A stretch of DNA of 32,118 bases from an uncultured Burkholderiales bacterium (lineage in GTDB: Bacteria; Pseudomonadota; Gammaproteobacteria; Burkholderiales; Burkholderiaceae_C), in NCBI GenBank assembly GCA_903820745.1, contig CAIJIT010000256.1, positions 1-32,118 of the forward strand, written 5' to 3'. This document shows, one piece after another, positions 24,961-32,118 of the stretch. The notes under the pieces were generated by a model. It did not search any database, had not been told where the DNA came from, and saw only the letters and a program-made list of their open reading frames with translations. Both the position numbers and the translations under genes were made by a program. The number at the start of each line of letters is the position of its first letter. Positions within the stretch are counted from its first letter, which is position 1.

Positions 24961-26732
24961 GGCAGTTCCAGAGCAAGTTGGTCAAGCAGATGGAGGAAGG
25001 CACGAACGCACAGTTCGGTGTCATCGTTGGTGATCGATTCGAGCGGGTTATGGCTGATGCCGGCATTCAAGCCGCGCATGAACAACATCGCTTGCGGCAT
25101 CACTTCATGCAGCTTCATCGCATCATGTCCGGCGCCGCTGGGCATGGGGTAAAGCGGCAGGCCCAGCGCTTGCACCGAGCGCTCCCAGCGCTGCTGCCAA
25201 GCTGGCGCCGAAGGGGCTGCTGCCGAGCGCATCGTCTCTTCGAGGCGGTAATGCAGGCCGCGTCTTGCGCAGATCTGCTGCAGCTCATGGCGGACCTCGG
25301 CAGCGCATTGATCGCGCACCGCGTCGGTTGTGGCACGGATGTCGAGGCTGAACTTGCAGCGGCCCGGCACGACGTTGATCGAGCCATTGGGCACTTCAAG
25401 CATGCCCATTGTGGCGACGACGTGAGGCTCGGCGCCGGCGCGTTTTTCGGCGAACAAGGCCAGCTCGGCCGCGGCGGTGGCGGCGTCGCGGCGCTGGTCC
25501 ATCGGCGTCGTCCCCGCATGGCTGGCCATGCCGACGATCTCGCCGGCGTAGCGTAGGCTGCCATTGATCGAGGTGACGATGCCCAGCGGTAGATCGAGCA
25601 AGTTCAAGACCGGGCCCTGTTCGATATGCACTTCGACAAAGCCGAGGTAGTCGGAGGGCTTGCGTTGCAGCGTGGGGATGTCGTCGATGCACAGCCCGGC
25701 CTGCTGCATGGCTTCGCGCATCGGGATGCCCTGGGCATCTTTCTGGTCCAGCCAGGCCATGTCGAAATGCCCGGTCAGCGCGCCCGATCCAAGGAAGACC
25801 GCCTTGTAGCGCTGGCCTTCCTCTTCGGCGAAAGCGACGACCTCGAAGCCGAAGGGCAGGCGCCGGCCCTGGCGGTGCAACTCGCGCACGCAGACCATCG
25901 GCACCAGGATGCCGAGCCGTCCATCGTATTTGCCGCCGTTGCGCACGGTGTCGTAATGGCTGCCGGTCAACAGCTTTCTGGCCTGTGGATCGCTGCCATG
26001 GTAAAGGCCGACGACGTTACCGACCGCATCGATGTTGACCTCGTCAAAACCGCAATCGACGCGCATCCAACTCGCCAGTTGCTGCGCGCAAGCGCGGTGT
26101 GCATCGGTCAGGTAGGTGACGGTGAGCTCACCGCGCTCGGCATAGCCGGGGTCGCTGTGGACCGCCAATTGTTCGGCCCAGTCCCAGACCTGGTTGCCCA
26201 GATCCGGGCTGTGGCCGAACTTGTCGTCGAGGCGGATCTCGGCGATGCGGTGGATATTGCGCAGGCATTCGGCCAGTTCGAAGTCAGGATGATGGTCCAG
26301 CCGCCGGGCAAAGGTGGCGATGATTTCGGTCCGGTCCAATCCCAGCCCTCGCGGCCCGCGCACGGCCAGGATGAAGGGGAAACCGAACTTGGCGTTGTAC
26401 TCGGTGTTGAGCTGCTGGAGGCGGGCAAATTCCGCTGCCGTGCATTCGGTCAGCCCGGCCTTGCCTTGCTCATCGGTCGACTCGGTGGTCAGCTTTTTGC
26501 TGAGCATTGCCTTGCCGGCCAGTTCGGGGTGGGCGCGGACGAGGGTCAGCTGGGCTTCGCGGCCCGCATCCCGCACCACGCCGGCCAGGGCCAGTTTGAG
26601 CTGGGCCAGGCTGGCGAAGGGCCGGCAGGCGGCGGCGCGCTGTGCGATCCAGGGCGAATGTTCATAGCTGCCGTCCAGCAGCGTGACGAATTCATCGGCC
26701 GCGGCGGCATTGATCTGATCAAGGGTCAGCAA
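24957..26732 (-). CDS. Fused OHCU decarboxylase and allantoate amidohydrolase
   Basis: The 591-residue protein joins two enzymes. Residues 1-175 are UraD (2-oxo-4-hydroxy-4-carboxy-5-ureidoimidazoline decarboxylase, yields S-allantoin): EHSPW at 24-28, catalytic H68 in RAHPELAG, and YNAKFGFPFILAVRG at 112-126. From about 180 is AllC (allantoate amidohydrolase, M20/M28-like): metal site H259-Y-D261 in GSHYDT, D270 in KYDGRLG, EEEGQR, EVHIEQGPVL, and a C-terminal SHNPLE. The TTG at 26732 (4 bp after puuE, with GGGAG 7 bp upstream) is the best start; an ATG 37 codons earlier lies inside puuE. The fusion covers the third and fifth steps of urate degradation, with PuuE doing the fourth in the gene just upstream. 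Gene symbols uraD/allC describe the halves. Confidence 0.93.
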   Translation of the reverse strand: MLTLDQINAAAADEFVTLLDGSYEHSPWIAQRAAACRPFASLAQLKLALAGVVRDAGREAQLTLVRAHPELAGKAMLSKKLTTESTDEQGKAGLTECTAAEFARLQQLNTEYNAKFGFPFILAVRGPRGLGLDRTEIIATFARRLDHHPDFELAECLRNIHRIAEIRLDDKFGHSPDLGNQVWDWAEQLAVHSDPGYAERGELTVTYLTDAHRACAQQLASWMRVDCGFDEVNIDAVGNVVGLYHGSDPQARKLLTGSHYDTVRNGGKYDGRLGILVPMVCVRELHRQGRRLPFGFEVVAFAEEEGQRYKAVFLGSGALTGHFDMAWLDQKDAQGIPMREAMQQAGLCIDDIPTLQRKPSDYLGFVEVHIEQGPVLNLLDLPLGIVTSINGSLRYAGEIVGMASHAGTTPMDQRRDAATAAAELALFAEKRAGAEPHVVATMGMLEVPNGSINVVPGRCKFSLDIRATTDAVRDQCAAEVRHELQQICARRGLHYRLEETMRSAAAPSAPAWQQRWERSVQALGLPLYPMPSGAGHDAMKLHEVMPQAMLFMRGLNAGISHNPLESITNDDTELCVRAFLHLLDQLALELP

Positions 26733-26736
26733 AGGA

Positions 26737-27699
26737 TCACTCCCAAATGAAGGCGGTTGCGGGGTCGAAAGGATGGGTCGTCTTCCAGTGGCGCGCGATG
26801 TCGATGCGGCGGGCCACCCAAACTTGCTCATGAGTTTGCACATGGTCGAGAAAGCGCTGCAACGCGCGCATCCGGCCTGGCCGACCCAGAATGCGGCAAT
26901 GCATGCCGATGCTCATCATTGAAGGTCGGTCGGTGCCTTCCGCATAGTGGACATCGAAGGCATCGCGAAGGTAATTGAAGAATTCATCGCCATGCGAGTA
27001 ACCCTGGGGCAGGGCAAAGCGCATGTCGTTGGCGTCGAGCGTGTAGGGCATTACCAGATGGGGTGCCAACGTCTGGTCGCTCTTACGCACCTGCAGCCAG
27101 AAAGGCAGGTCGTCGCCGTAATAGTCGCTGTCGTACTCAAAACCGCCGAAATCGGCCACCAGGCGGCGCGTGTTCGGGCTGTCGCGCCCGGTGTACCAGC
27201 CCAGCGGCCGCTCGCCGGTCATGGCCTCGATGCGCGCCATGGCCAAGGCCATATGCTCGCGCTCGGTGGCTGGATCGACGCCCTGGTAGCTGATCCAGCG
27301 CCAGCCATGGCAGGCGATTTCATGTCCCAATTCCTTGAACGCGGCGGTGACTTCAGGGCTGCGTTCCAGCGCCATGCCGACGCCGAAGACAGTCAGCGGC
27401 AGCGCGCGGCGCTCGAACTCGCGCAGGATGCGCCAGACGCCGACCCGCGAGCCATATTCATAGATGCTCTCCATGCTCAGGTGGCGCGCGGCGAAAGCCG
27501 GCGGGTTGAACATCTCGGACAGGAACTGCTCGCTGCCGGCATCTCCATGCAGCACCGAGTTTTCACCGCCTTCTTCAAAATTGAGGACGAACTGCAGCGC
27601 GACCCGCGCCTTGCCCGGCCATTGCGCCAATGGCGGCTCGCGGCCATGGCCGCGCAAGTCGCGTGGATAGGCGGAAAGCGGTGTTGTACTTTGATTCAT
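26737..27699 (-). CDS. puuE: Allantoinase PuuE (polysaccharide deacetylase-like)
   Basis: The 320-residue protein shows the PuuE signatures: YPRDLRGHGREPP at the N-terminus, NFEEGGE, the deacetylase-fold HEIACHGWRW and GWYTGRDSPNTRRLV. These belong to the metal-independent allantoinases that convert allantoin to allantoate, a carbohydrate esterase 4 fold without the usual metal site. It begins with ATG at 27699, 6 bp after gntR, and ends 4 bp before the uraD/allC fusion; translation is probably coupled. Cytoplasmic enzyme. Confidence 0.92.
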   Translation of the reverse strand: MNQSTTPLSAYPRDLRGHGREPPLAQWPGKARVALQFVLNFEEGGENSVLHGDAGSEQFLSEMFNPPAFAARHLSMESIYEYGSRVGVWRILREFERRALPLTVFGVGMALERSPEVTAAFKELGHEIACHGWRWISYQGVDPATEREHMALAMARIEAMTGERPLGWYTGRDSPNTRRLVADFGGFEYDSDYYGDDLPFWLQVRKSDQTLAPHLVMPYTLDANDMRFALPQGYSHGDEFFNYLRDAFDVHYAEGTDRPSMMSIGMHCRILGRPGRMRALQRFLDHVQTHEQVWVARRIDIARHWKTTHPFDPATAFIWE

Positions 27700-27705
27700 G
27701 CTTGA

Positions 27706-28431
27706 TCAGCCCCGCGGACGCAGGGCAGAAAAGAGGTCAGCGGTATGCGGGTCGAGTCGCAGATTCTTCTCGACGGCGGAGATATGTTGTTCCATCAGCC
27801 TGGCCGCAGTCGGAGCATCACGCGCTTGCAAGGCCTCGACGATCAGCACATGCTCTTCCTGCGAATGGGCGGCCGAATGCGAGGATTGGTACATCAGGGC
27901 AATCAAGGAAGACCGGCTCAACAGATCGGACAGCAACTGAGCCAGCACCTCGTTGCCGAGCATGCGGGCCAGAACGACGTGAAAATCAGCCAGCAGCCTG
28001 GTCCGGCCGGGCACGTCGGTGCGGATCACGGCGGCAAGCTCTTCGCTCAAATGGGCGCGCAACTCGGCGATCTGCTTGTCGGTGATCAGCGCGCAAAGCT
28101 GTCGCACCATCGCGCCTTCGAGCATCGCGCGCACCTGGAAGACCTGTTTGGCTTCATCGACGCTGGGCATCGCGACCGATGCGCCGCGTGCAGGCTCCAG
28201 CGTCACCAAGCGGTCGCGGCTGAGTTGGTTGAGTGCTTGCCGCACCAAGGTGCGCGAGACCTGGAAGATGTCGGCGATCTTCTGCTCCGACAACTTGGTG
28301 CCCGGCATCAAGCGGCGTTCGACGATCGCTGTGGTGATCGACTCGACGATGCGCTCGGTCGCGCCCGCTGGTACCGTCCTGACTGCGCCGGACGCTGGCA
28401 GGATCTTCGGCAGAGTTTGGATTCGGCTCAT
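27706..28431 (-). CDS. GntR/FCD family transcriptional regulator
   Basis: The 241-residue protein has an N-terminal winged HTH (ERIVESITTAIVERRLMPGT then KLSEQKIADIFQVSRTLVRQ, about residues 26-66) and a C-terminal FCD effector domain with QVRAMLEGAMVRQL and His residues in ADFHVVLARMLGN and EEHVLIVEALQAR that usually bind a metal and effector. It leads the allantoin operon and is divergent from uraH, so it probably controls both, and the effector may be a ureide or urate. Operator candidates are listed at 28466-28477 and 28942-28950. Autoregulation is inferred. Confidence 0.9.
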   Translation of the reverse strand: MSRIQTLPKILPASGAVRTVPAGATERIVESITTAIVERRLMPGTKLSEQKIADIFQVSRTLVRQALNQLSRDRLVTLEPARGASVAMPSVDEAKQVFQVRAMLEGAMVRQLCALITDKQIAELRAHLSEELAAVIRTDVPGRTRLLADFHVVLARMLGNEVLAQLLSDLLSRSSLIALMYQSSHSAAHSQEEHVLIVEALQARDAPTAARLMEQHISAVEKNLRLDPHTADLFSALRPRG

Positions 28432-28465
28432 GGCGAGGCTAGAAATGACTAATGATGTGCACTAT

Positions 28466-28477
28466 AGTGTATACACT
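28466..28477 (+). promoter_or_regulatory. Perfect 12-bp palindrome between gntR and uraH
   Basis: AGTGTATACACT is an exact palindrome in the 112-bp gntR-uraH gap, adjoining a second one, ACTATAGT (28461-28468). FCD-type GntR regulators commonly bind TGTATACA-like sites, so this is a good operator candidate for the neighbouring regulator. The GntR start codon is about 35 bp away. Confidence 0.6.
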
Positions 28478-28543
28478 TTTGCTCGCTTTCAAGCCTTAGG
28501 TGCTGAACCGGCGTCAATCCTCAAACCAAAACCAAGGACTTTT

Positions 28544-28900
28544 ATGGGACAACTCAGCACCCATGTGCTCGACCTGATGAACGGCTGCCCGGCGGCCGGC
28601 ATGGAAGTCATGCTGCAGCGGGTCGATGGGCCGCAACCTGTCACGCTGCAGTCCTTCCGGCTGAATGCAGATGGCCGCAACGATGGCGGCCCGCTGCTGG
28701 ATGCTCAGTCCATGGCTGCCGGGCGCTATCGCTTGCTGTTCAAGGTCGCAGCCTATTTCCGGGCGCGCGGGGCGGTGCTGCCTGAGCCGGCTTTCATCGA
28801 CGAGGTGCCGCTTGATTTCGGCATCGCCGACCCCGCCGCCCGTTACCATGTGCCGCTGCTGGTTTCGCCCTGGGCTTATTCGACTTACCGGGGTTCCTGA
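28544..28900 (+). CDS. uraH: 5-hydroxyisourate hydrolase
   Basis: The 118-residue product is a transthyretin-like HIU hydrolase: LSTHVLDLMNGCPAAGMEV at the N-terminus with the active-site His, an Arg-containing beta strand in the middle, and the diagnostic C-terminus YRGS. It converts 5-hydroxyisourate to OHCU, the substrate of UraD encoded on the opposite strand. The ATG at 28544 gives the normal length; a much longer in-frame reading from upstream is not supported. Cytoplasmic or periplasmic location cannot be decided, but no signal peptide is seen. Confidence 0.95.
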   Translation: MGQLSTHVLDLMNGCPAAGMEVMLQRVDGPQPVTLQSFRLNADGRNDGGPLLDAQSMAAGRYRLLFKVAAYFRARGAVLPEPAFIDEVPLDFGIADPAARYHVPLLVSPWAYSTYRGS

Positions 28901-28941
28901 CCTGGATCAGGGTTTACGCTGAATTTCAATGTAAACCAATC

Positions 28942-28950
28942 CGTATACAA
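28942..28950 (+). promoter_or_regulatory. TGTATAC-like site upstream of puuD
   Basis: CGTATACAA in this gap shares the GTATACA core with the palindrome before uraH. It lies 42 bp after the uraH stop and about 145 bp before the puuD start, so it may be an internal operator of the GntR regulator. A single partial match is weak evidence. Confidence 0.3.
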
Positions 28951-29094
28951 TTTTTTCGTCGCCGCGGCGCCCCAAGGTCAGTCTAATCACTTTGAACTTC
29001 GGGTTTGCGACATTTGCTTCTCACAGAGCCCGCTGTGGTGAGAGGAGGGTGCAGCGCTTTGCGCTGGACCTCCTCGATCCTTTGGAGTCGCTGT

Positions 29095-30300
29095 TTGGAA
29101 GCATATCTGCTTGACTGGGTGAACCTGCTCCTGCGCTGGGCTCATGTCGTCGTCGCGATTGCCTGGATCGGCGCTTCCTTTTACTTCGTCTTTCTCGACA
29201 ACAACCTGACGCGTCCGGAAGATCCGGTGCTCCGAGAAAAAGGCGTCGATGGCGAGCTCTGGGCCGTCCATGGCGGTGGTTTTTATCATCCTCAGAAGTA
29301 CCTGGTCGCACCGGCCAGGATGCCCGAGCATCTGCACTGGTTCTACTGGGAGAGCTATGCCACTTGGCTGACCGGCTTTGCGCTTTTCACGGCGCTTTAT
29401 CTGTTCAATGCCGGGACTTTCCTGGTCGACAAGAGCGTGTACGACTGGTCAGCTGCCGCAGCCATCGCTGCTTCGCTGGGTTTTTTGTTGTTCTGCTGGC
29501 TGATCTATGACGTGGTCTGCCGTGCGTTTGGACAGAGCAAACATGGCGATTTGATCGTCGGTGTTGGCGTCCTGGCGGTGGTGATCATCGCTTCCTGGCT
29601 GGCCTGTCAGTTGTTTGCCGGACGCGCGGCCTTTTTGCTGGTTGGTGCGATGCTTGCCACCACGATGAGCGCCAATGTGTTCTTCTGGATCATCCCTGGC
29701 CAGCGCACCGTGGTCGCCCAGCTGAAAGCGGGCCAACCGGTCGACAAGATTCATGGCTGGCGTGCCAAGCAGCGCAGCGTACACAACACCTATTTCACGC
29801 TGCCGGTGTTGGTGGCGATGATGTCCAACCATTACGGCTGGCTTTATATGGGCAAGCAGAACTGGCTGGTGCTGGTGCTGTTGATGCTCGCCGGCGCGCT
29901 GATTCGCCACAGCTTCGTGGCCCGCCACAAGGCTCTGGTGCAAGGCCGGCGCGTGCCCTGGGAACATGCGGTGATCGGGACTGCTGTCCTGATCGGGCTT
30001 GCCATCTGGCTGGCACCGCCGCCACTGACCGCGGCGGAGCGCTTGTCCGCATCCAGACCTGCCAGTTTTGCCGCAGTCAATGCGGTGATCCAGCAGCGCT
30101 GTGTGCTGTGCCACAACGCTGGGTTGGCCAACAAGAACGTGGCCCTGCACCAGCCCGAATTGATCAAGCAGCATGCGCTGGCGGTCTACCAGCAAGCCGC
30201 CGTGTTGAAGCTGATGCCGATGAACAACGCCACCCAGATCACCGATGACGAGCGGGCGTTGATCAAACGCTGGTTCGAGGCCGGCGCCGCTTTGAATTGA
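29095..30300 (+). CDS. puuD: Membrane urate hydroxylase with C-terminal cytochrome c
   Basis: The start is the TTG at 29095: the product then begins LEAYLLDWVNLLLRWAHVVV, as PuuD proteins do, and GGAG lies 7 bp upstream. The 401-residue protein has an N-terminal array of membrane helices (for instance VVVAIAWIGASFYFVFLDNN, LLFCWLIYDVV and LIVGVGVLAVVIIASWLACQ) and a C-terminal cytochrome c domain with C336-V-L-C339-H340. This is the PuuD family, which oxidises urate to 5-hydroxyisourate and passes electrons to a cytochrome c, without a separate uricase. Location: inner membrane, heme domain facing the periplasm. It follows uraH by 194 bp and precedes the permease. Confidence 0.93.
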   Translation: MEAYLLDWVNLLLRWAHVVVAIAWIGASFYFVFLDNNLTRPEDPVLREKGVDGELWAVHGGGFYHPQKYLVAPARMPEHLHWFYWESYATWLTGFALFTALYLFNAGTFLVDKSVYDWSAAAAIAASLGFLLFCWLIYDVVCRAFGQSKHGDLIVGVGVLAVVIIASWLACQLFAGRAAFLLVGAMLATTMSANVFFWIIPGQRTVVAQLKAGQPVDKIHGWRAKQRSVHNTYFTLPVLVAMMSNHYGWLYMGKQNWLVLVLLMLAGALIRHSFVARHKALVQGRRVPWEHAVIGTAVLIGLAIWLAPPPLTAAERLSASRPASFAAVNAVIQQRCVLCHNAGLANKNVALHQPELIKQHALAVYQQAAVLKLMPMNNATQITDDERALIKRWFEAGAALN

Positions 30301-30344
30301 CCCCTGTAACCCTGTTGACTGCAAGAAAGATAGAGGAGCCAAAC

Positions 30345-31850
30345 ATGATTCAAACCACAGTCCACCCGGTGGACGAAAAACTGCCCGTCGGGCGCCTGGC
30401 AGCCCTTGGGCTGCAGCATGTGCTGGTGATGTATGCCGGCGCGATCGCGGTGCCGCTGATCGTCGGGCGGGCACTCAAACTCAGCCCCGAACAGGTGGCG
30501 ATGCTGATCTCGGCCGACCTGTTTGCCTGCGGCATCGTCACGCTGATCCAGAGCTTTGGCATGACGAAATGGTTCGGCATCAAGCTGCCGGTGATGATGG
30601 GTGTGACCTTCGCAGCGGTCGGCCCGATGGTGGCTTTTGCCAACGCGGTACCTGGCGTTGACGGTGCCCGGGCGATCTTCGGCGCGATCATGGGCGCCGG
30701 CGTGATCTCGATGATCATTGCGCCGGTTGTCAGCAAGTTGCTGCGTTTCTTCCCGCCGGTGGTCACCGGAACGATCATCGCCATCATTGGTATCAGCCTG
30801 ATGCGCGTCGGAGTCGGTTGGGCCATGGGCGGGCCGGCCAATCTGGCGCAGAGCGTCGATGTGCCCAAGCTCATCGCCATGGTCGATGGCGTCAAGGCCG
30901 GTGCGGAAACTGCCGCTGCGGCTGCGGCGGCTGCCAGCGCAGTGGCCCCGGCGCTGAAGTTGCCCGGCCCGATCCCCATGGTCAACAGCATGAATTACGG
31001 TGCGCTGGACAATCTGGCCATCGCTGCAGCCGTGCTCGTTTTCATCCTGCTGCTGGTCAAGTACACCAAGGGCTTCATCGCCAACATCTCGGTCCTGCTG
31101 GGCATCGTCGGTGGTTGCGCGGTCGCCATCGCGATGGGCAAGATGAACTTCGACAAGGTCGGCAAAGCGGCCTGGTTCGATCTGGTGACGCCCTTGGCTT
31201 TTGGTATGCCGACTTTTGACATCTTGATGATCCTGACCATGGCGGTCGTGATGATCGTGGTGATGATCGAATCGACCGGCATGTTCCTCGCCTTGTCAGA
31301 CCTCACCGGCAAGAAGATCAGCCAGGCTGAACTCGCTGCGGGCTTGCGCACTGACGGCCTGGGTACGCTGATCGGCGGCGTCTTCAATACTTTCCCCTAC
31401 ACCAGCTTCTCGCAGAATGTTGGCCTGGTCGGTGTGACCGGCGTGAAGAGCCGTTGGGTCTGTGTGGCCGGCGGTGTGATCATGGTGATCCTCGGCTTGT
31501 TGCCTAAAATGGCGGCTTTTGTCGAAGCGATTCCGCAATTCGTGCTGGGCGGGGCCGGACTGGTGATGTTCGGCATGGTCGCTGCCACCGGCATCCGCAT
31601 CCTGTCGACGGTCGATTACAAGGGCAACCGCAACAATCTCTATATCGTTGCGCTGGCAGTCGGCTTCGGTCTGATTCCGCTGGTGGCGCCGCGCTGGAGC
31701 CAACAGATGGTGGCCGGCTTGCACCCCTTGCTCGATTCCGGCATCTTGTTGACCGCAGTGGCTGCTGTGGTCCTGAATATCTTTTTCAACGGTGCCAACG
31801 GCGATGCCGAGGGCTCGGTAGAAGCAGCCAAAACGGGTCAAGCCCATTGA
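30345..31850 (+). CDS. NCS2 family urate/xanthine:cation symporter
   Basis: The 501-residue protein is polytopic and belongs to the nucleobase:cation symporter-2 group. N-terminal LGLQHVLVMYAGAIAVPLIV is the usual TM1, and the NCS2 signature is seen from Q357-N358 in SQNVGLVGVTGV. The ATG at 30345 has GAGGAG upstream. Genomic context (between puuD and a porin, in a urate operon) suggests urate, as for UacT, but xanthine cannot be excluded. A run of eight alanines lies near residues 189-197 (AETAAAAAAAASAVAP), in a cytoplasmic or periplasmic loop; its function is unknown and it may be strain-variable. Confidence 0.92.
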   Translation: MIQTTVHPVDEKLPVGRLAALGLQHVLVMYAGAIAVPLIVGRALKLSPEQVAMLISADLFACGIVTLIQSFGMTKWFGIKLPVMMGVTFAAVGPMVAFANAVPGVDGARAIFGAIMGAGVISMIIAPVVSKLLRFFPPVVTGTIIAIIGISLMRVGVGWAMGGPANLAQSVDVPKLIAMVDGVKAGAETAAAAAAAASAVAPALKLPGPIPMVNSMNYGALDNLAIAAAVLVFILLLVKYTKGFIANISVLLGIVGGCAVAIAMGKMNFDKVGKAAWFDLVTPLAFGMPTFDILMILTMAVVMIVVMIESTGMFLALSDLTGKKISQAELAAGLRTDGLGTLIGGVFNTFPYTSFSQNVGLVGVTGVKSRWVCVAGGVIMVILGLLPKMAAFVEAIPQFVLGGAGLVMFGMVAATGIRILSTVDYKGNRNNLYIVALAVGFGLIPLVAPRWSQQMVAGLHPLLDSGILLTAVAAVVLNIFFNGANGDAEGSVEAAKTGQAH

Positions 31851-31870
31851 CGCGGACAATACGCGTCAAT
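31846..31870 (+). terminator. Hairpin overlapping the permease stop codon
   Basis: ATTGACGCG (31846-31854) and CGCGTCAAT (31862-31870) form a 9-bp perfect stem with a 7-nt loop, starting on the stop codon of the permease. No U-run follows, so it is probably a weak terminator or a 3'-end stabilising hairpin between the permease and porin genes. Confidence 0.4.
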
Positions 31871-31902
31871 CACATCATTACCAACCATCAAAGGAACTGA
31901 AG

Positions 31903-32118
31903 ATGAAAGTGAATAAAAAAGCCATGTTGGCTGCTGCGGCGGTCCTGAGCATTGCCGGTGCGGCGCAAGCCCAATCGACGGCGGCCCTTTACGGTCTGCT
32001 GGACCTCAGCCTCGGTGCCAGCAAGGCGCAGGGCAGCAGCTCTTCGGTCAATAACGTGGCCAGCGGCAATATGAGCACCAGCTATTTCGGCGTCTCGGGC
32101 AAGGAAGATCTCGGCAGT
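31903..32118 (+). CDS. Gram-negative porin, N-terminal part
   Basis: The first 72 codons are present and the rest is cut by the window edge. A signal peptide (MKVNKKAMLAAAAVLSIAGA, cleavage near AQA-QST) is followed by AALYGLLDLSLGASKAQGSS and SYFGVSGKEDLGS, the beginning of a betaproteobacterial trimeric porin (OmpC-like) beta-barrel. AAGGA precedes the ATG at 31903. It may admit urate or a related anion across the outer membrane, inferred from position only. Confidence 0.9.
   Translation, partial: MKVNKKAMLAAAAVLSIAGAAQAQSTAALYGLLDLSLGASKAQGSSSSVNNVASGNMSTSYFGVSGKEDLGS

Noticed and set aside
1-32118. CRISPR array
   Set aside because: No evenly spaced direct repeats with unique spacers were seen anywhere in the window.

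Overview
The window looks like chromosomal DNA of a betaproteobacterium, most likely a Burkholderiales/Comamonadaceae member. The evidence is family-level and by eye: the style of the porin at the right edge, a Bug-type solute receptor, a PuuD-type urate hydroxylase pathway, and a moderately high GC right half. It splits into a mobile, decayed accessory island (about 1-18150) and a metabolic chromosomal region (about 18200-32118).

Island left part (1-2460): the end of an AlpA-type regulator, a broken CHC2 zinc-finger gene, a DUF3987 protein, and a truncated gene that normally follows it. This is a typical replication/accessory module of integrative elements, here eroded on both sides of DUF3987.

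Island centre (2471-16537): a roughly 14-kb defence cassette lies between two imperfect 80-bp direct repeats (about 85% identical, ungapped by eye). All nine genes point right, most with overlapping stop/start codons: Fic AMP-transferase, HsdR, HsdM (one-base frameshift), DUF1016/YhcG nuclease, HsdS, an ABC-ATPase with a TOPRIM-like C-terminus (OLD-like), RhuM, DUF6155, and a TOTE-type primase plus SF2 helicase. Four GGGGTA boxes spaced 20-21 bp apart lie just upstream of the first gene and look like an operator array. The locus reads as a type I restriction-modification operon carrying accessory conflict modules.

Island right part (16538-18150): noncoding DNA with a 12-bp perfect inverted repeat, a DUF2281 antitoxin with a frameshifted PIN toxin, and on the minus strand a RelB/StbD-like antitoxin, a ParE toxin cut to about 34 residues, and the last 51 residues of a tyrosine integrase. 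I infer that this marks the right island boundary.

Metabolic region: a minus-strand operon (lyase of the isocitrate lyase/PEP mutase family, LeuC-like, LeuD-like) is divergent from a Bug-type receptor gene. The set matches the logic of hydratase plus lyase degradation of an alkylated C4-C6 dicarboxylate, as in dimethylmaleate breakdown. Next is a decayed two-component system (histidine kinase with an internal deletion, response regulator with two frameshifts). The rest is a urate/allantoin catabolic cluster: minus strand gntR-puuE-uraD/allC fusion-M20 peptidase; plus strand uraH-puuD-NCS2 permease, followed by a porin cut by the window edge. Together these take up urate and convert it through 5-hydroxyisourate, OHCU and allantoin to allantoate and beyond, probably under the FCD-type GntR regulator, with TGTATACA-like candidate sites in front of both plus-strand catabolic genes.

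Three of the broken genes (hsdM, PIN toxin, response regulator) can each be explained in part by a single-base indel, two of them at or near homopolymers, so read errors must be excluded before decay is accepted.
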